Shown here in pieces: positions 1-12,700 of a DNA stretch of 64,000 nt. The notes under the pieces are model-generated. The model saw only the letters and a list, made by a program, of their open reading frames with translations, was not told the origin of the DNA and did no database searches. The stretch is taken from contig CM059585.1 in the NCBI GenBank assembly GCA_030407085.1, positions 10,843,001 through 10,907,000 on the forward strand, read 5' to 3'. This DNA is from Trichopria drosophilae (Eukaryota; Arthropoda; Insecta; Hymenoptera; Diapriidae). The position numbers were made by a program, and so were the translations under genes. The stretch's first letter is position 1. Every line of letters begins with the position of its first letter.

Positions 1-259
1 TGTCCAGTCAGACAAGATGGCGGCCTTCTTCCCTTATTCTAATTTTTCTCTCTCCCCCACTACTTAGATTTGTAGTCTCACTTTTGCCTCTTTTTCTTTT
101 GTTGCGCATGCGCCGTTATTTGTATTTAGAAAATCCACACGTCAACACACGTAAGTGGGGAGAACGCGTGAGGGGAAATATTAGAATAGGAGAAGAGAAA
201 AAATTAGAATAAGGGAAGACATTAGAGTAAGGGAAATTAGAATAAGGGAAGGAGTACTG
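1..259. mobile_element. Partial MITE (pogo-like, 'CAGTACTCCTTCCC' family), 3' part
   Basis: The stretch ends in an arm reading attagaataagggaaggagtactg, followed by TA at 260-261. It is the inverted counterpart of the complete copy at 34848-35072, sharing the GCGCATGCGCC core, the 'gtggggagaacgcgtgagggg' block and the 'attagaataagggaag' arms. The left end is probably outside the window. Positions 12-40 differ from the other copy and resemble the 'aagatggcggc' end of the 6011/47443 family. TA target site and CAGT termini suggest pogo/Tigger-type mobilisation (inference). Confidence 0.7.
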
Positions 260-719
260 TATTTTTGTCAAAGTATTATTATCATGGAATGAACAAATTT
301 TGATATTTTTGGAAATTATCAGGTGTTAGCTGAGTATTTTTGCATTATTTGTTGGTTTTTCGAAGTGGGTCGAAAAATGGTTCATCAAATTTTGTCTGTT
401 GTTTAGATCGACTAAGTTTCTTCTTAATTAGTTGCTATACTACCCTTAGCTCACTTTCGGTGCCTATAGTATACAAAAAATGAATCACATAAAAAATTAT
501 GCTCGAAGACAGAAAGTTGGGTCGTATCTGGTGCCTCTCCCCTACAAATTTTCATTTTGTAAAGGTATAACAAAAATCTGAAATAGTTTCAGACCAGCAA
601 ATAAATTTCATTTCTTAAATGAAATCTATTAAGTATTTACAAACGAGGAACATGAATATTTTTGGTTACGAGCTGACGTAAAAGAAACACGCTAATACGA
701 CTAAATCTTGTAACGATCT
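260..719. other. 3' flank of the phosphorylase kinase gene, no feature seen
   Basis: AT-rich sequence downstream of the stop codon at 720-722 of the minus-strand kinase gene. It should contain that gene's 3' UTR. No ORF, RNA gene or repeat was recognised here. Confidence 0.5.
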
Positions 720-3700
720 TTACGATACTTTGCACATTTCGATCGCTTCCGTGTGATCAAGGATATCGGTAACAGTAGTGACGACTCCGCCTGTGAGTAC
801 ATTATTGACAACCGCTCTAGCCAGACAACTCGTAGTCATTGAATAATGCGCAGAGAAAAAGCTCGACATATCATCCGTCTTTTCTATATTTTGATCCTGC
901 AAGAAACAAAAAATTTTAACGCTGGCAAAAACTTAAGGAATTGTCTTACCTTGCAGAAGACAATAAAGGCATCTTCTACGAGTCGATTCAGGTCTAGTTG
1001 TCTTTGGAAAGTTAATTCTGGATTACGCAGAAGAATGGTCGATACAATATTCAACAGCTGCAAAAGAATTACGAATTTATTTCTCTTATAATATGGGAAA
1101 TGAAATTAATGTTTACCTCTACGACTATTTGTCGATATTCTGGTAATTGTATGTGGTGAAGAATAGATTCGACTAGTAGAGCGAATGTCAATTCCGATCG
1201 TGTCATATTGGAGAGAGTCGGTTGCTGGGGTAATTCTCTTCCGTTAACGCATAGACCTCCAGGGCAACGCATTAAAACTTCCCATACTTGATTGTAGAAG
1301 TGGGCTGGGACTCGACACAAACTGCCTTCAATTTTTCTGCGTCCAAGTAGCGATAAGCTTTTAGGGAAAAAACAAACATATCATTATATATTTCATTAAT
1401 AAATATATTGATACACTTATTGAAACTTACTTTTCTTGAACGGCCCAATCTTTGACTGTTAAAACTTTGATTAATAGTTGTCGAACCTCATATGGACTGT
1501 AATTTTCGATAGGCTTCAATGTTTTGCCAAACATTTGAAGGTAAAGTTTCATGGCTTCTAGAACCCATCTGTAGAAAATCCCAATTATTATTGTTAATAA
1601 TACAATAATATAAATACAGTAGAACCCCGCTGGATTGGCACTTCTCGGAATCCCTTTACCCCCACTACGCCGCTCGCCGCCTAAGGGCTGTGTCTAGTTA
1701 GACCTACGCATCGGTTTGGAGTTACAATAGGAAGCAGAGAGATTGTCTGTGATTGGTCATGAACGTCACGTGATTATGGCGTAGAGGTGGAAGCGATGCT
1801 TCCCCTATTGTCGACAGTCCAGCGGGGTTTGTGGGGAATACTCGGAACCGACCGTGACAATCCAGAGGGGTTCTACTGTAAATCTTTTTTCTTCTCTGAC
1901 CCTTTCGTAAGTAAAAATTTTCTTGATGAGTTTCTTTTATTTTATGTCAGATTTACTTGGTGTAATAACTAGACAATTTTTAACGTTTCGGTCATTTATT
2001 TTGACCTTCTTCAGAAAATTATAATTCTAAAAAAATATAAAGTAATACAAAATACAAAATAATAAAAATTACAATATAAAAAATAAATATTTCTAAACAA
2101 CTTTTCATGACCTTCTATTCGGATTTTATTTGGAAAGTAGTAAAAATGTTTTTGTTCAGAAATATTTATTTTTTATATTGTAATTTTTATTATTTTGTAT
2201 TTTGTATTTGTTTATAATTTTTTAGAATTATAATTTTCGGAAGAGGGTCAAAATAAATGACCGAAACGTTAAAAATTGTCTAGTTATTACACCAAGTAAA
2301 TCTGACATAAAATAAAAGAAACTCATAAAAAAAATATAAATAATAATAAAAAAAAGACCGATCGAGAATCGAACCCCGAACTTCTGTGTACGAACAGTAA
2401 GCACTCGGCCATTATTGTTGCCATGGAAATAAACAATAACACAGGTCTACAAAAAAAAGAGGGTCTTGTTGTTGGGAAGCTGTTGGTCATTTTTAACGTA
2501 ATTTTGTGCGCGAATCTGAAGTCAGAATTGCTCCATCAGGTCAGGATGTTGAGATATTTGAGGTTATGTTCTCGAAAAACGCGTTTTTTGCTATGTTTGA
2601 GGTTACGTAATACTTTTGCGTAATACTTTTACTGTAATATTTTTGCGTAACGATCTTTCTCGGATGTAAAGTTGTAAACTATGCTCAAGTATAAGATTAC
2701 GTTTGTCTTTACTATTAAGGTCATTTTTTGGTAATATAGTCGTAGAAATTTTGACGATGCTATTCTACGCCATCTATATTTGCATATACTAATAAAATTG
2801 TTCATATTTTCGATGTATGTTAAAATAAAGTTCATTTTTTATTTATAAATGCATGGATGTGAATTATTATATCGCAAACTGAGCAAATTGTAAATGCATC
2901 TTTACATTCCAGAATGATTATTACGCAAAAATATTAGTCTACAAAATGTAGCAACAAAAAATTTACTTCCAAAAATTTCAACTAATAGATAATTAAAAAA
3001 TGAAACTTTTTCTTCCTTAAAAATTTGTTATATCACGTCAATTTTCCGATAAAGAGCAGATTGAAAAATAACCACATTATTTTGTTAAAAATTAAATAAG
3101 TATTTGTAAAGAATTGTCAGACAAAATCCCGAAGAGGCAAATTGAAACTGAAGGGATTATCTATCGATCACACGTTGCACCTTTCTCTTGCAATAATTTT
3201 TTAAAAAATGGGAGCGATTAAAGAAAAATAATAATACTCAAAAATGACTTTAGTAAATCGAGCATAGTTCAAAGGCAACTGCACGTATGGAAATGAAACC
3301 ACAGCGACTGAGAAGCTGAAAGTCTCCTCTTTAATTCTCTTTTTTTATTTGTTTTCCGTACGTTAACTTGGCGATGAGATATTAACATTTTAAATGAACC
3401 AAAATTCCACAAGGGTAATCTCATAATTATGACGGGTACTGTTTTTATACAAGATTCCAAGTAACCACAGTTTTTTGAAAATCACCCATATGCATATGGA
3501 TAATTCTAGTGCAGATACCTGCACAATAGTAGTTTTTCATGCAAGTGCGTAAAAGTTTTTCTACGAAAATGCGTGAAGGATTTTTGACTGTCAAAAAATC
3601 AATTTCTGCAATGTGAAAACCAAACGAAGAGCCGCAGTGCTGCGAATACCGCGGCACCTAGCGGTTACTACGATTGTTCTTTAAAAAATATATATATATT

Positions 3701-6700
3701 GAATTAGAATTTTTTTTTTTTTTATTTTTTTTTTATTAATTAATTAACGGGCGGAATCGCCCTTTTTACTCAATTGTTGGCTTATTATTATTTTACTATG
3801 ATTTTGCGAGAGCTGCAGATCGACTTAGACAGATGGCGCCATACTTCACATTTGTGTATGAAATGTAGGGCTGCAGAAACCTACACCAAGTTTTGATATA
3901 TAAAAGTGACAATCTTACCCAATTCGAATTTTCAATATACCCTTGAACATTTCAGGATTTGTCCCAATAAGTCTGCCACAGTATAACAAAACTTCTTGCT
4001 GCAGCACGGCATGAATGACATTATGCGGCTGAATCGTCGAATACATGACAGATTGAATCTCGGAAGGTGTCATTGGTTTGTCAAAGACGGTCTCTTCGTG
4101 TCCGATGACTCCGACTGTGATCTAGAAGGTGTTTCATTTTTAAACACCAGTAAGAAAATGTCGAATCGTTAACACCTTACCTGTTTGCCTTTAACTAGAA
4201 CGCCAGTTATAAAAGGACTTATACTGTCCACAGTGTGATTCAGTAAACTGCTGCAATACCGAACAGCCATCCAGTACCTAAGACCCCCCGCTTGCTGATA
4301 CAGCATTCTTAACGACTCTCCAACTGAAAGTATTTTTAGAAATTTTCGTTAAAATATCTGAGCTCGATGATAAACTAAAAAACGAAATACATTTGTGTAC
4401 CTGTAGTTCCGTTGATTTCGTAATTGATACCTTCGCGTTTAAGAAGAATACCGTAAAGTTGGCACTTTGCATATAAACCTGGTGCGTTTCGAATTTCGTC
4501 TATGATTCTAGGTAATGATTCGTTATTAAAATTCTGGAAACACAAAATAATAACCGTGCACTTCTTAACAACTCAATGTTGAACATTTAACAACAATTTC
4601 TCGTTCCAAAACGAAATAAATGTGTAATGGATACGTAATGTACAATTATTTTCTACGTAGAATAGTGAAATAAAAGAAGTCGAATATCTAACGAAAGTTG
4701 ACAAAGAAATTAAACATAAGAAATTGTTTAAAAAGTTTTAAACTCGTAAATAAAAATAAATTAGGGGTTATTTAAACTTTACAAATCGTAATCGTAATTT
4801 GCAGTTGATTCAAGAAACTTTGTACGAGTGAGGGAGTTACTGTACATAACCTCAAATTCTTAGAATTCTGACCTCACATTCAGATTCTACGTACAAAATT
4901 GCTTTAAAACATTTATTATTCTAAACTGACACGTACCGAATAGTCCGCCACATCTTCTTTATAGGACAAAGCTTTGGGCACATCCGTCAAACTCTGATAC
5001 CCGATGTAGTCGTGTTCAAGTTGTTTGAAAGGCGAGAGTTCTAGATCATCTTCCATCGTGTTAACAAAGTCCAAGTGTTCGATACACGAAGACGATATGA
5101 GATTCTGAAGGCGACCGATACGTACTTTTGTACCATCGCAGTACCCCTTCTTCAGCATCGCAAACAGATCGAGCATTTCTTTAAATTGTGGATCCCTGAA
5201 CAGATAGCATTCATATTTTATGTACAAATTGCAAAAGTAAAAAACGATGGTAATTGAAAATGAAGAAAGAATACAAAGAAACAAAGGCAGAACGATAACA
5301 GAAAGATATCGAATACCTCATATGCTCTTCTCGTATCAAAAGGCAAACTGTAGGTCTCCCAGAAAGCCTCCAATACTTTCCAACAAACTGCAATTCAGTT
5401 TTGATGTCGTCAATTAGAAGAGCCATGTCCCGGTACAAATAAAACTCCGAAACTTCGAATATAAGTGGATAACAAAGAACGGTCATACCGCACACTCTGT
5501 AAATCTGTGGTCATTAGGAATTATTAACTGTAAATTCACATCGGACAGTTTGCAAGCTCACCTTACTGGTACCTAGAGAGCCGATAGGTCTGGAAGGGCG
5601 ACCTTGTAAATTAAGTTTCTCGTTCACTCCTAAACTTTGATATACCTTGACTAATTGCTTAGAGGATAAGATCTGCACCGGTTCGACCTCGTGCGGTGTT
5701 TGAGTTTGTATTCCATAAGTCGCCATCATGGCTTGGAGTCTCATCGACTCGGCAATCAAAACTATTTGAACTACGAGATCCGTGTGAGTTCCCTGAGATG
5801 CAAAAAGAGTGTCAGCTTTTCGACGACGCGAAATTTCTAACCTCTACATCGTTGCACGTTTGTTCGAATGATGACATGCTTATACTATCCACAGTTTGGC
5901 TAACGTCTATAATTACGTTGCAGTGCGCATCTTGATCGACTATAAAATACATTACTACGTGTCTTATATATAAAAGACAGAAGAAGCAGACAGCTAATGA
6001 GACAGTAATACAGTGGCCCTCCTCTTATTTTAACTGCGTCCTTTATTTTAACTTTCTTTCGTCCGTTATGTTAACTTCTTCCCCTCATGAGTTCCCCCAC
6101 CATTCGCCATTTGAAAGTGTTAAAAAGAGTGCGGACTGCTGTTTGCGCTTGCGAATACAGTGAAGAAGGACGCCACTATATCTCCTCTCTCTGTTTTTAT
6201 TCTCTCATACTGCGAGTGGTGGGGATGAGGGGAAACGGTAACATAAGGGAAGAAGCCACCATTTTCCTTGACTTGAAAAGTTAAAATAAGGGGAGGGCCA
6301 CTATAGTAGGTGTAACGTTCCTTCGCATGCACGTATTAGCGGCTATATTCGAATAATCGATGAGTTACAGACATGTACACAATGGATCTGGTCCTGCACC
6401 ATACAATTACATAGACCACTAACTATAGAATACATCTGCTACTTATTTATAGCAGGCATAGAGAGAAATCTACTTACACTACTTACGGGCTTCGCCTGTG
6501 CCGAATGTAAATAAAAACAATATGTAGTATATTGGCTGATGGTAAATATTAAAAATATGTTGTAAACATAATAATGTAAGATTATATTGTTGTACTTGAT
6601 TCAAACATTACTTCAAAAGTGACGATAAATAAGACGTTAAAATAATGTACCATGGTATGTGGGTGTCACTTTTGTAGTTGTTTTGCTATTTTTCATGGGA

Positions 6701-9700
6701 AGCCAACGGTATCCTATTCACACCTATCACTCTTAATTAGCGTTATGTCTAATATTTTTCGCAAACTGTATTCTTGCTTTTTTTGGAATTCCAATTTATA
6801 CTTAATAAAGTTGTATAATTTTGTATTTATGGTTTTATTTGAATAACCACCGAAGTCAAAGAGTATATTGATGAGAAATTTTTTACATACCTGAAAAGCT
6901 GAGTAACGTCCAGCTCGACGCGGTCGATTGTACGAAGGCAAATATCGACGAATAGGATCAAGTTCGTTGATGTGAAGCAGTTCAGCGGTAAGTAACTGTG
7001 CGATGACAAACATTGCTTGATTCCATAAGTAAATTGGACAGCTGTCGTCGCTGTTTCTTCGATACATACATCCCCTGCCGACTTCGCTAGGAATTCTTGG
7101 TGTGGTTCCAGGTTCTAATCTTTCTGATTCTATGTTATCTTCTGACACGTAATAATACATTGGAACTACGGGATCTTTAACAACAAAAAGTCGTTTAAAA
7201 AGAAGTACTTTACTGTAACTAATAAGTGAAGATTTCAATTGCGATACCTCCGTTCATGTCTTTTGACAATCGAGCTTTCAGCAAATTTTGATATTCTTCG
7301 ATTTGTTCTGGTAAAGTCTTGAAGACTCCATCGATGATCATAAAAATGTAAAAAATTGGCCATTCGCACTCGATGTGATCGAATTCCTATAAGATTTCTT
7401 TTATTAATTTCTTTTTTGTTACGAAGAATGCTCAACTTGTTCATAATTTCGTTACCTTAATGTCCCCCGATTCGTAATAACGACGCTGTGGATTTTCTAT
7501 AACAGTTTTGAAACCATCCCTTCCAAATCTCTTAAAGCCGTAGTTACCCTTGAGTCTCCTTATTATATTTGCTTTTGTTTCTGTGTAAAGAACCTCTTCG
7601 TGTGTGGAGAACGCAGGGAAAGAAAGAGTTGGAAGTAATGCTGCATCAACACTCTAGAAAATGAGTTGTAATAAGACAACAAAACTACGTAACGTAGGGG
7701 GAAATTTACCTTAGAGCTGGATTCCCGAGGAAGCATAGTTTCGAAAATACTTCGATTGCGATTATGTGCATCAATGTCAACGTAAATAACTGACCAAGAT
7801 GCACCCTTCTCGCCAAAAAGATTACATCCGTTGATGGCCTCTAATGCACTTTTAGCCATGCCGATGGAACTAGCATGGATTTCAGGCGTTCCATCGTTAT
7901 ATCGACTGCCTCTTTCCCACATTCCGTAATCTGGCGTTCGGTAAGCTCTTTCGACATAATAGACCAGATTCTGTACGAAAGCTACTTCGTCTCTGGTGTA
8001 AATAATTTGTAAGCCTGACGAAATCATTTGCACCAGGAAGATCAAATATAGGGAAACGACATCTATCTATAAAAGAGAAACTATAATTGAGGAAGTTTCT
8101 TAATTGTATTTATCACAGTTCAATACAGGAAATCTATTAATGCCAATAATGTAGTATTACAAATTTTAAATCCTTTTACAAAGTCCTCGATAATGTTGTT
8201 TTTGTTAAGTATAAATTTCTCTCGGTCGTGAGAATATTTCTACATCTCAGGACAGAGAAATGTCCTGATTACTTATTAATTTCTGTAATTTTTATAATTC
8301 ATAACGAAAATAAGGAGGGCATTACGCGGTTTAATTCAAATCTATCCTCTAGTTGGCGCCGTGCTTTGACCTAACGCGCCCAATAACGCGACCTGTCTCG
8401 CGTTTTACCAAAAAATAATGTACCTGTAATGTATCGTTAGATTTTGACGATTGCGACTTTAGTATCTATCTACTTATTGCTATAGTGATGACGCAAAAGT
8501 ATTGTAATATCTGGCGACGGTAAACAGAACTTAATTGATGGTATCATTTTAAAATTAAACTTCCACAATGACTTACTTATGTTACATGAACGATCCTGTA
8601 AAACTATTTTAAATAATTTTCACAATTATTGAAAGGCTATCTAAAGTCAGTGTGATTTCAAATAAGTTGACATAACCTTACAATTTACGAAAGATGCGAT
8701 TAAATACAAAGCAAAAGAGGTGAATTGTTAAAATTAAATTAAAAGTACTATCATTTCTATCTTGACTTCCATATTATAAAAATTCACGTGGATTTCCACC
8801 TTGTAAGCGGTATTTGGAAAGTGTACTTGGATTTTCTTCCAGTATAGTTAGGCGTTTCGCCACCAGATGCCAAACATCTCGGTTTTGCGCTTTACGCTCG
8901 CGGCTCTCGTGGTAGAAATAAAACTTTGTAGAAACCACTTATAAAATCCACAGCAATTCTCACATAAATCCTCGTGGAATCGACGTACAAAATCCACATC
9001 AATTCACATGTAAAATCCACACATTAATCCCCGTCGAACTCAGTATATATTTAGTTGCTCTCCCTATACATTTAATAGATTTAGGTTAAGATAATATTTA
9101 GTCATTTTATTCATTTTTTTTCTCGGTGTGCGTGGATTTTTCTTGTAAAAATGTCGGGAATTTCCACAACAAATACTCATGTAAAATCCACGTAGAATCC
9201 ACGTATAAAATACACAAAATCCACATTAGTCCACATGTATATTTAGTCATTTTGATTGATTTTTTCTGTCTGTGTACGTGGATTTTGCGTGAAGTCCTCG
9301 AAAATTTTCGTGGAAAACCGCGTAGAATCTACAAATAAAATCTATACGAATTCACGTAGTAAATCTGCACATAAATCCTCGTGGAATCCAGTATACATGT
9401 AGTTGACCTCCGTAGAGGTTTAAGGTGGCTCCGGCACGAGGTAGCGTATTTAGTGGGTTCCCACTCGGAGCCTTAATAATTTTTGTAAATAGCACGTCTT
9501 TTCGTGTGTACTATAGAATATAAGCATGTAAAATAGGTCATAAATCTACGCATTATCGCGTTAGTGTGAAAATCGAAATGCCAAATTTCTGATCATCCAT
9601 TAATTGCAGATGCTCCTAACCTAACATATTACATTCCGCGGACTTTAGCATTAAATACTTATTCGAAATAGCCGGAAATGTATGATTATGCAAAATGCAT

Positions 9701-12700
9701 TTTATTTCCATTTACCTACGGATAATAGTCATATTATTTTTGCATGTAATTCTGTATTGTACGTAAAATTATACTTGTATTATGCATTTCAAAACCCGCC
9801 GACCCATAAAGCTACACGTTAAAACTCTGATTTTAAACGATTTTTTTCTTTCTGGGATATTCGATAACCCTACTTGAATTTTAACACTAGGATACAAATA
9901 TATTTCAAGAACCCCTACAAATTTTCTGTATTGTAGGAATTTTTTACCGAGTCAGCTTAATAGATTTTTGTCAATCTAATATGTAGTAATATTTATTAAC
10001 TTTTTCTCGTAGTGTACGTACATTTTTTTCGTAAAAATTTCAGGAATTTCCACAACAACTGCTCGTGAAAAATACACGTAGAATCCACGTAGAAAATACA
10101 CACATAAATCCTCCTGGAACTTAGTATATCTTTAGTTGTTCACCCTATACATTTACGTGTATTTTTTTTATAAAAATTTATGCAATTTCCACAGAAAATG
10201 CTCATGAAAAATCCACGTATACTCCACGTATAAAATCTATACTAATACACATAGAAAATACACATAGATTATTTCGTAAAACTTTATGAATTCACTCAAA
10301 AAAATACTCGTGGAAAATCCACGTATAATGTCCAGACCAATATACGTATAAAATCCACACAAGAATCCTCGTGGAAGTTAGTATATATTTAGTTATTCTC
10401 CCTACACATTTAATAGATTTACGTTAACCTAATATTTAGTCATTTTATTCATTTTTTCTCTTGGTGTACGTGGATTTTTTGCATAAAATGTTGGGAATTT
10501 CCACAACAAATACTTATGAAAAATCTACGTAGAATCTACGTATAAAATACATAATAATCCACGTACAAAATTCGCAAATAAAATCTGTTGGAATCTACTT
10601 ATAAATTCCACCGTAATTACCACAAATCTTCGTGAAATCTACATAAATCCAAGTGTAAAGTCAACACATGAATCCTCGTGGAACTCAATATATATTTAGT
10701 TGCTCTACCTACCCACTCAATAGATTTGTGCTAACCTAATATTCATGCATTTTTATTCATTTTTTTCTGTCATTGTACGTAGATTTTTTGCGTGAAAATT
10801 TCGGGAATTTCCAAAACAAAATTTCATGGAAAATCCACTTAAAATCCACGTATAAAATCCGCAGCAATTCTCGTAAAAAATTCGCACATTAAATATGATG
10901 GGATATAATATGATCCACAGATAAATTCCACACTCATTCTCACATGAATCCTCGTGGAACTTGTATATATTTAGTTGTTCTCCCTACACATTTAATAGAT
11001 TTACGTTGATCTAATATTTAGTCATTTTATTCATTTTTTCTCTCGGTGTACGTGGATTTTTCTCGTAAAAATGTCGGGAATTTCCACAACAAAATTTCAT
11101 GGAAAATCCACATAAAATCCACGGATAGAATCCACAATCCACGTAAAAAATTCGCACATAAAAACGTATATAATATAATATAATCCACTTATAAATTTCA
11201 TACTAATTCTCATATGAATCTTCGTGGAATATACGTATAAAATCCACATAAGAATCTTCGTGGAACTTAGTATATGTTTAGTTGTTCTCCTTACACATTT
11301 AATAGATTTACGTTAATCTAATATTTAGTCATTTTTTCTCTCCGTGTACGTGGGTTTTTCTCGTAATAATGTCGGAAATTTCCACAACAAATACTCATGG
11401 AAAATCAACGTAGAATCCACGTATAAAATACACAACAACCCACATCAGTCCACATCTATAATCACACATAAATCTTCGTGGAACCCACGTATAAAATTTA
11501 CAAAAATCCATTCAAATCTACGAGAAATCCAGACGGAATTTTTTTAATGTATTAAAATATTATTTTATTTCGATATATTAGCTATATACTTACTTAACCA
11601 AACATGGATACAATTTGAAACAGAACAATTTGTAGGAAAGGAATACATTTAAATTCCTATAATGCAGTTAAGTCACCACGTATTTATTTCCATTGTCCAA
11701 CAAAAGTGGATGAATAAAGAAATTAAAAAGAATTCAGAACACATATTCAAAACATAACCTATAAAAATATCGACAAATGATACATACATCCAACGAATTA
11801 AATTGAATGGGTTCGAATTCATATTAAAATAGGAGATTTGCATTCTTTAACCATCGTCTTGTTAGGAAATCATAACAGAAAAGAATCAAAACGTTTTATA
11901 AATGTATAAATATATTTATTTAAAATAAACTGTAGGTGCATAAAAATAATTAGATGTAAAGTGATTAGATTTACAGGATCAATCATGTAGGTTCTTAATG
12001 AATCGTACGATATATTTAAACGCTTCGAAAATTTGCAGGTTATGGAGACATTAGGAAAGCAACATACGATTGATATTGCAATTGACAGAATTTTGTATTA
12101 AACAGGTAACCATACAAAACTGTGTATTGACAAATTCTACTCACCTGTAGATGATAATAATCTTCATCTTTATATATCTCGCTGCCTGTGTCCAGATGAA
12201 ATTTGCAATGTAAAGCAAAACGGTTACACTGGTGTCGTAAAAACAACTCGATTCTAGACGATTGCTTCATCCAACACTCCAAAATGCCTCGCATGCATTT
12301 TATAGCTGACTGGCCAAGCTCGTAAGATTTACCACGATCGTCATCTATGCGTCTATTACCACAATTAATTTCTTTTAAAAAATTCTAAAATAAATTGCAC
12401 ATTTTACCTGTATGCCTGATATAAACTCCACACAGCTGCAGCACAATATATACTTTCTCTGACACTCCCAACGATTTTATCCGTTGAAATTTTCGGAAAT
12501 AGACCAGTTATACAATTCTGATGTTGCAGAATTTGTCTTTTAACTAAAATAGAATAAGTTTTATTTCAAATCTTTAGTGTTTGATCTACATTCTTACCAA
12601 TGCCATAATATATATCGAGTTGCTTGACGGTGTCTTCGTAGTTCGAAATCTTTAAAAACATATCAATATCCAAATCAATAACGCTTCCATGACGAATGTT

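Larger units (their letters stand above)
1925..2330. repeat. Palindrome of two head-to-head Penelope-like element ends
   Basis: Arms of about 180 bp (roughly 1925-2102 and 2146-2330) are near-perfect reverse complements, from 'gatgagtttcttttatttta' through 'acgtttcggtcatttatttt' to the AT-rich centre. Each arm has the order CTGAAGA / stem / GAAAC seen in Penelope-like terminal hammerhead motifs, so two Penelope-type termini seem to be joined tail to tail. Origin by inverted insertion or duplication is inference. Confidence 0.6.

Noticed and set aside
2348..2425. A functional tRNA gene
   Set aside because: A-box and B-box-like motifs are present, but no acceptor or anticodon stem folds, so it was kept only as a SINE-like head.
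3744..3770. Hairpin GGGCGGAATCGCCC followed by T-run as a transcription terminator
   Set aside because: Bacterial-type terminators have no role here. It lies in mid-intron beside poly(A/T) runs.
8940..11545. CRISPR array
   Set aside because: Repeats are degenerate, nested and without regular unique spacers, and the sequence is eukaryotic intron.
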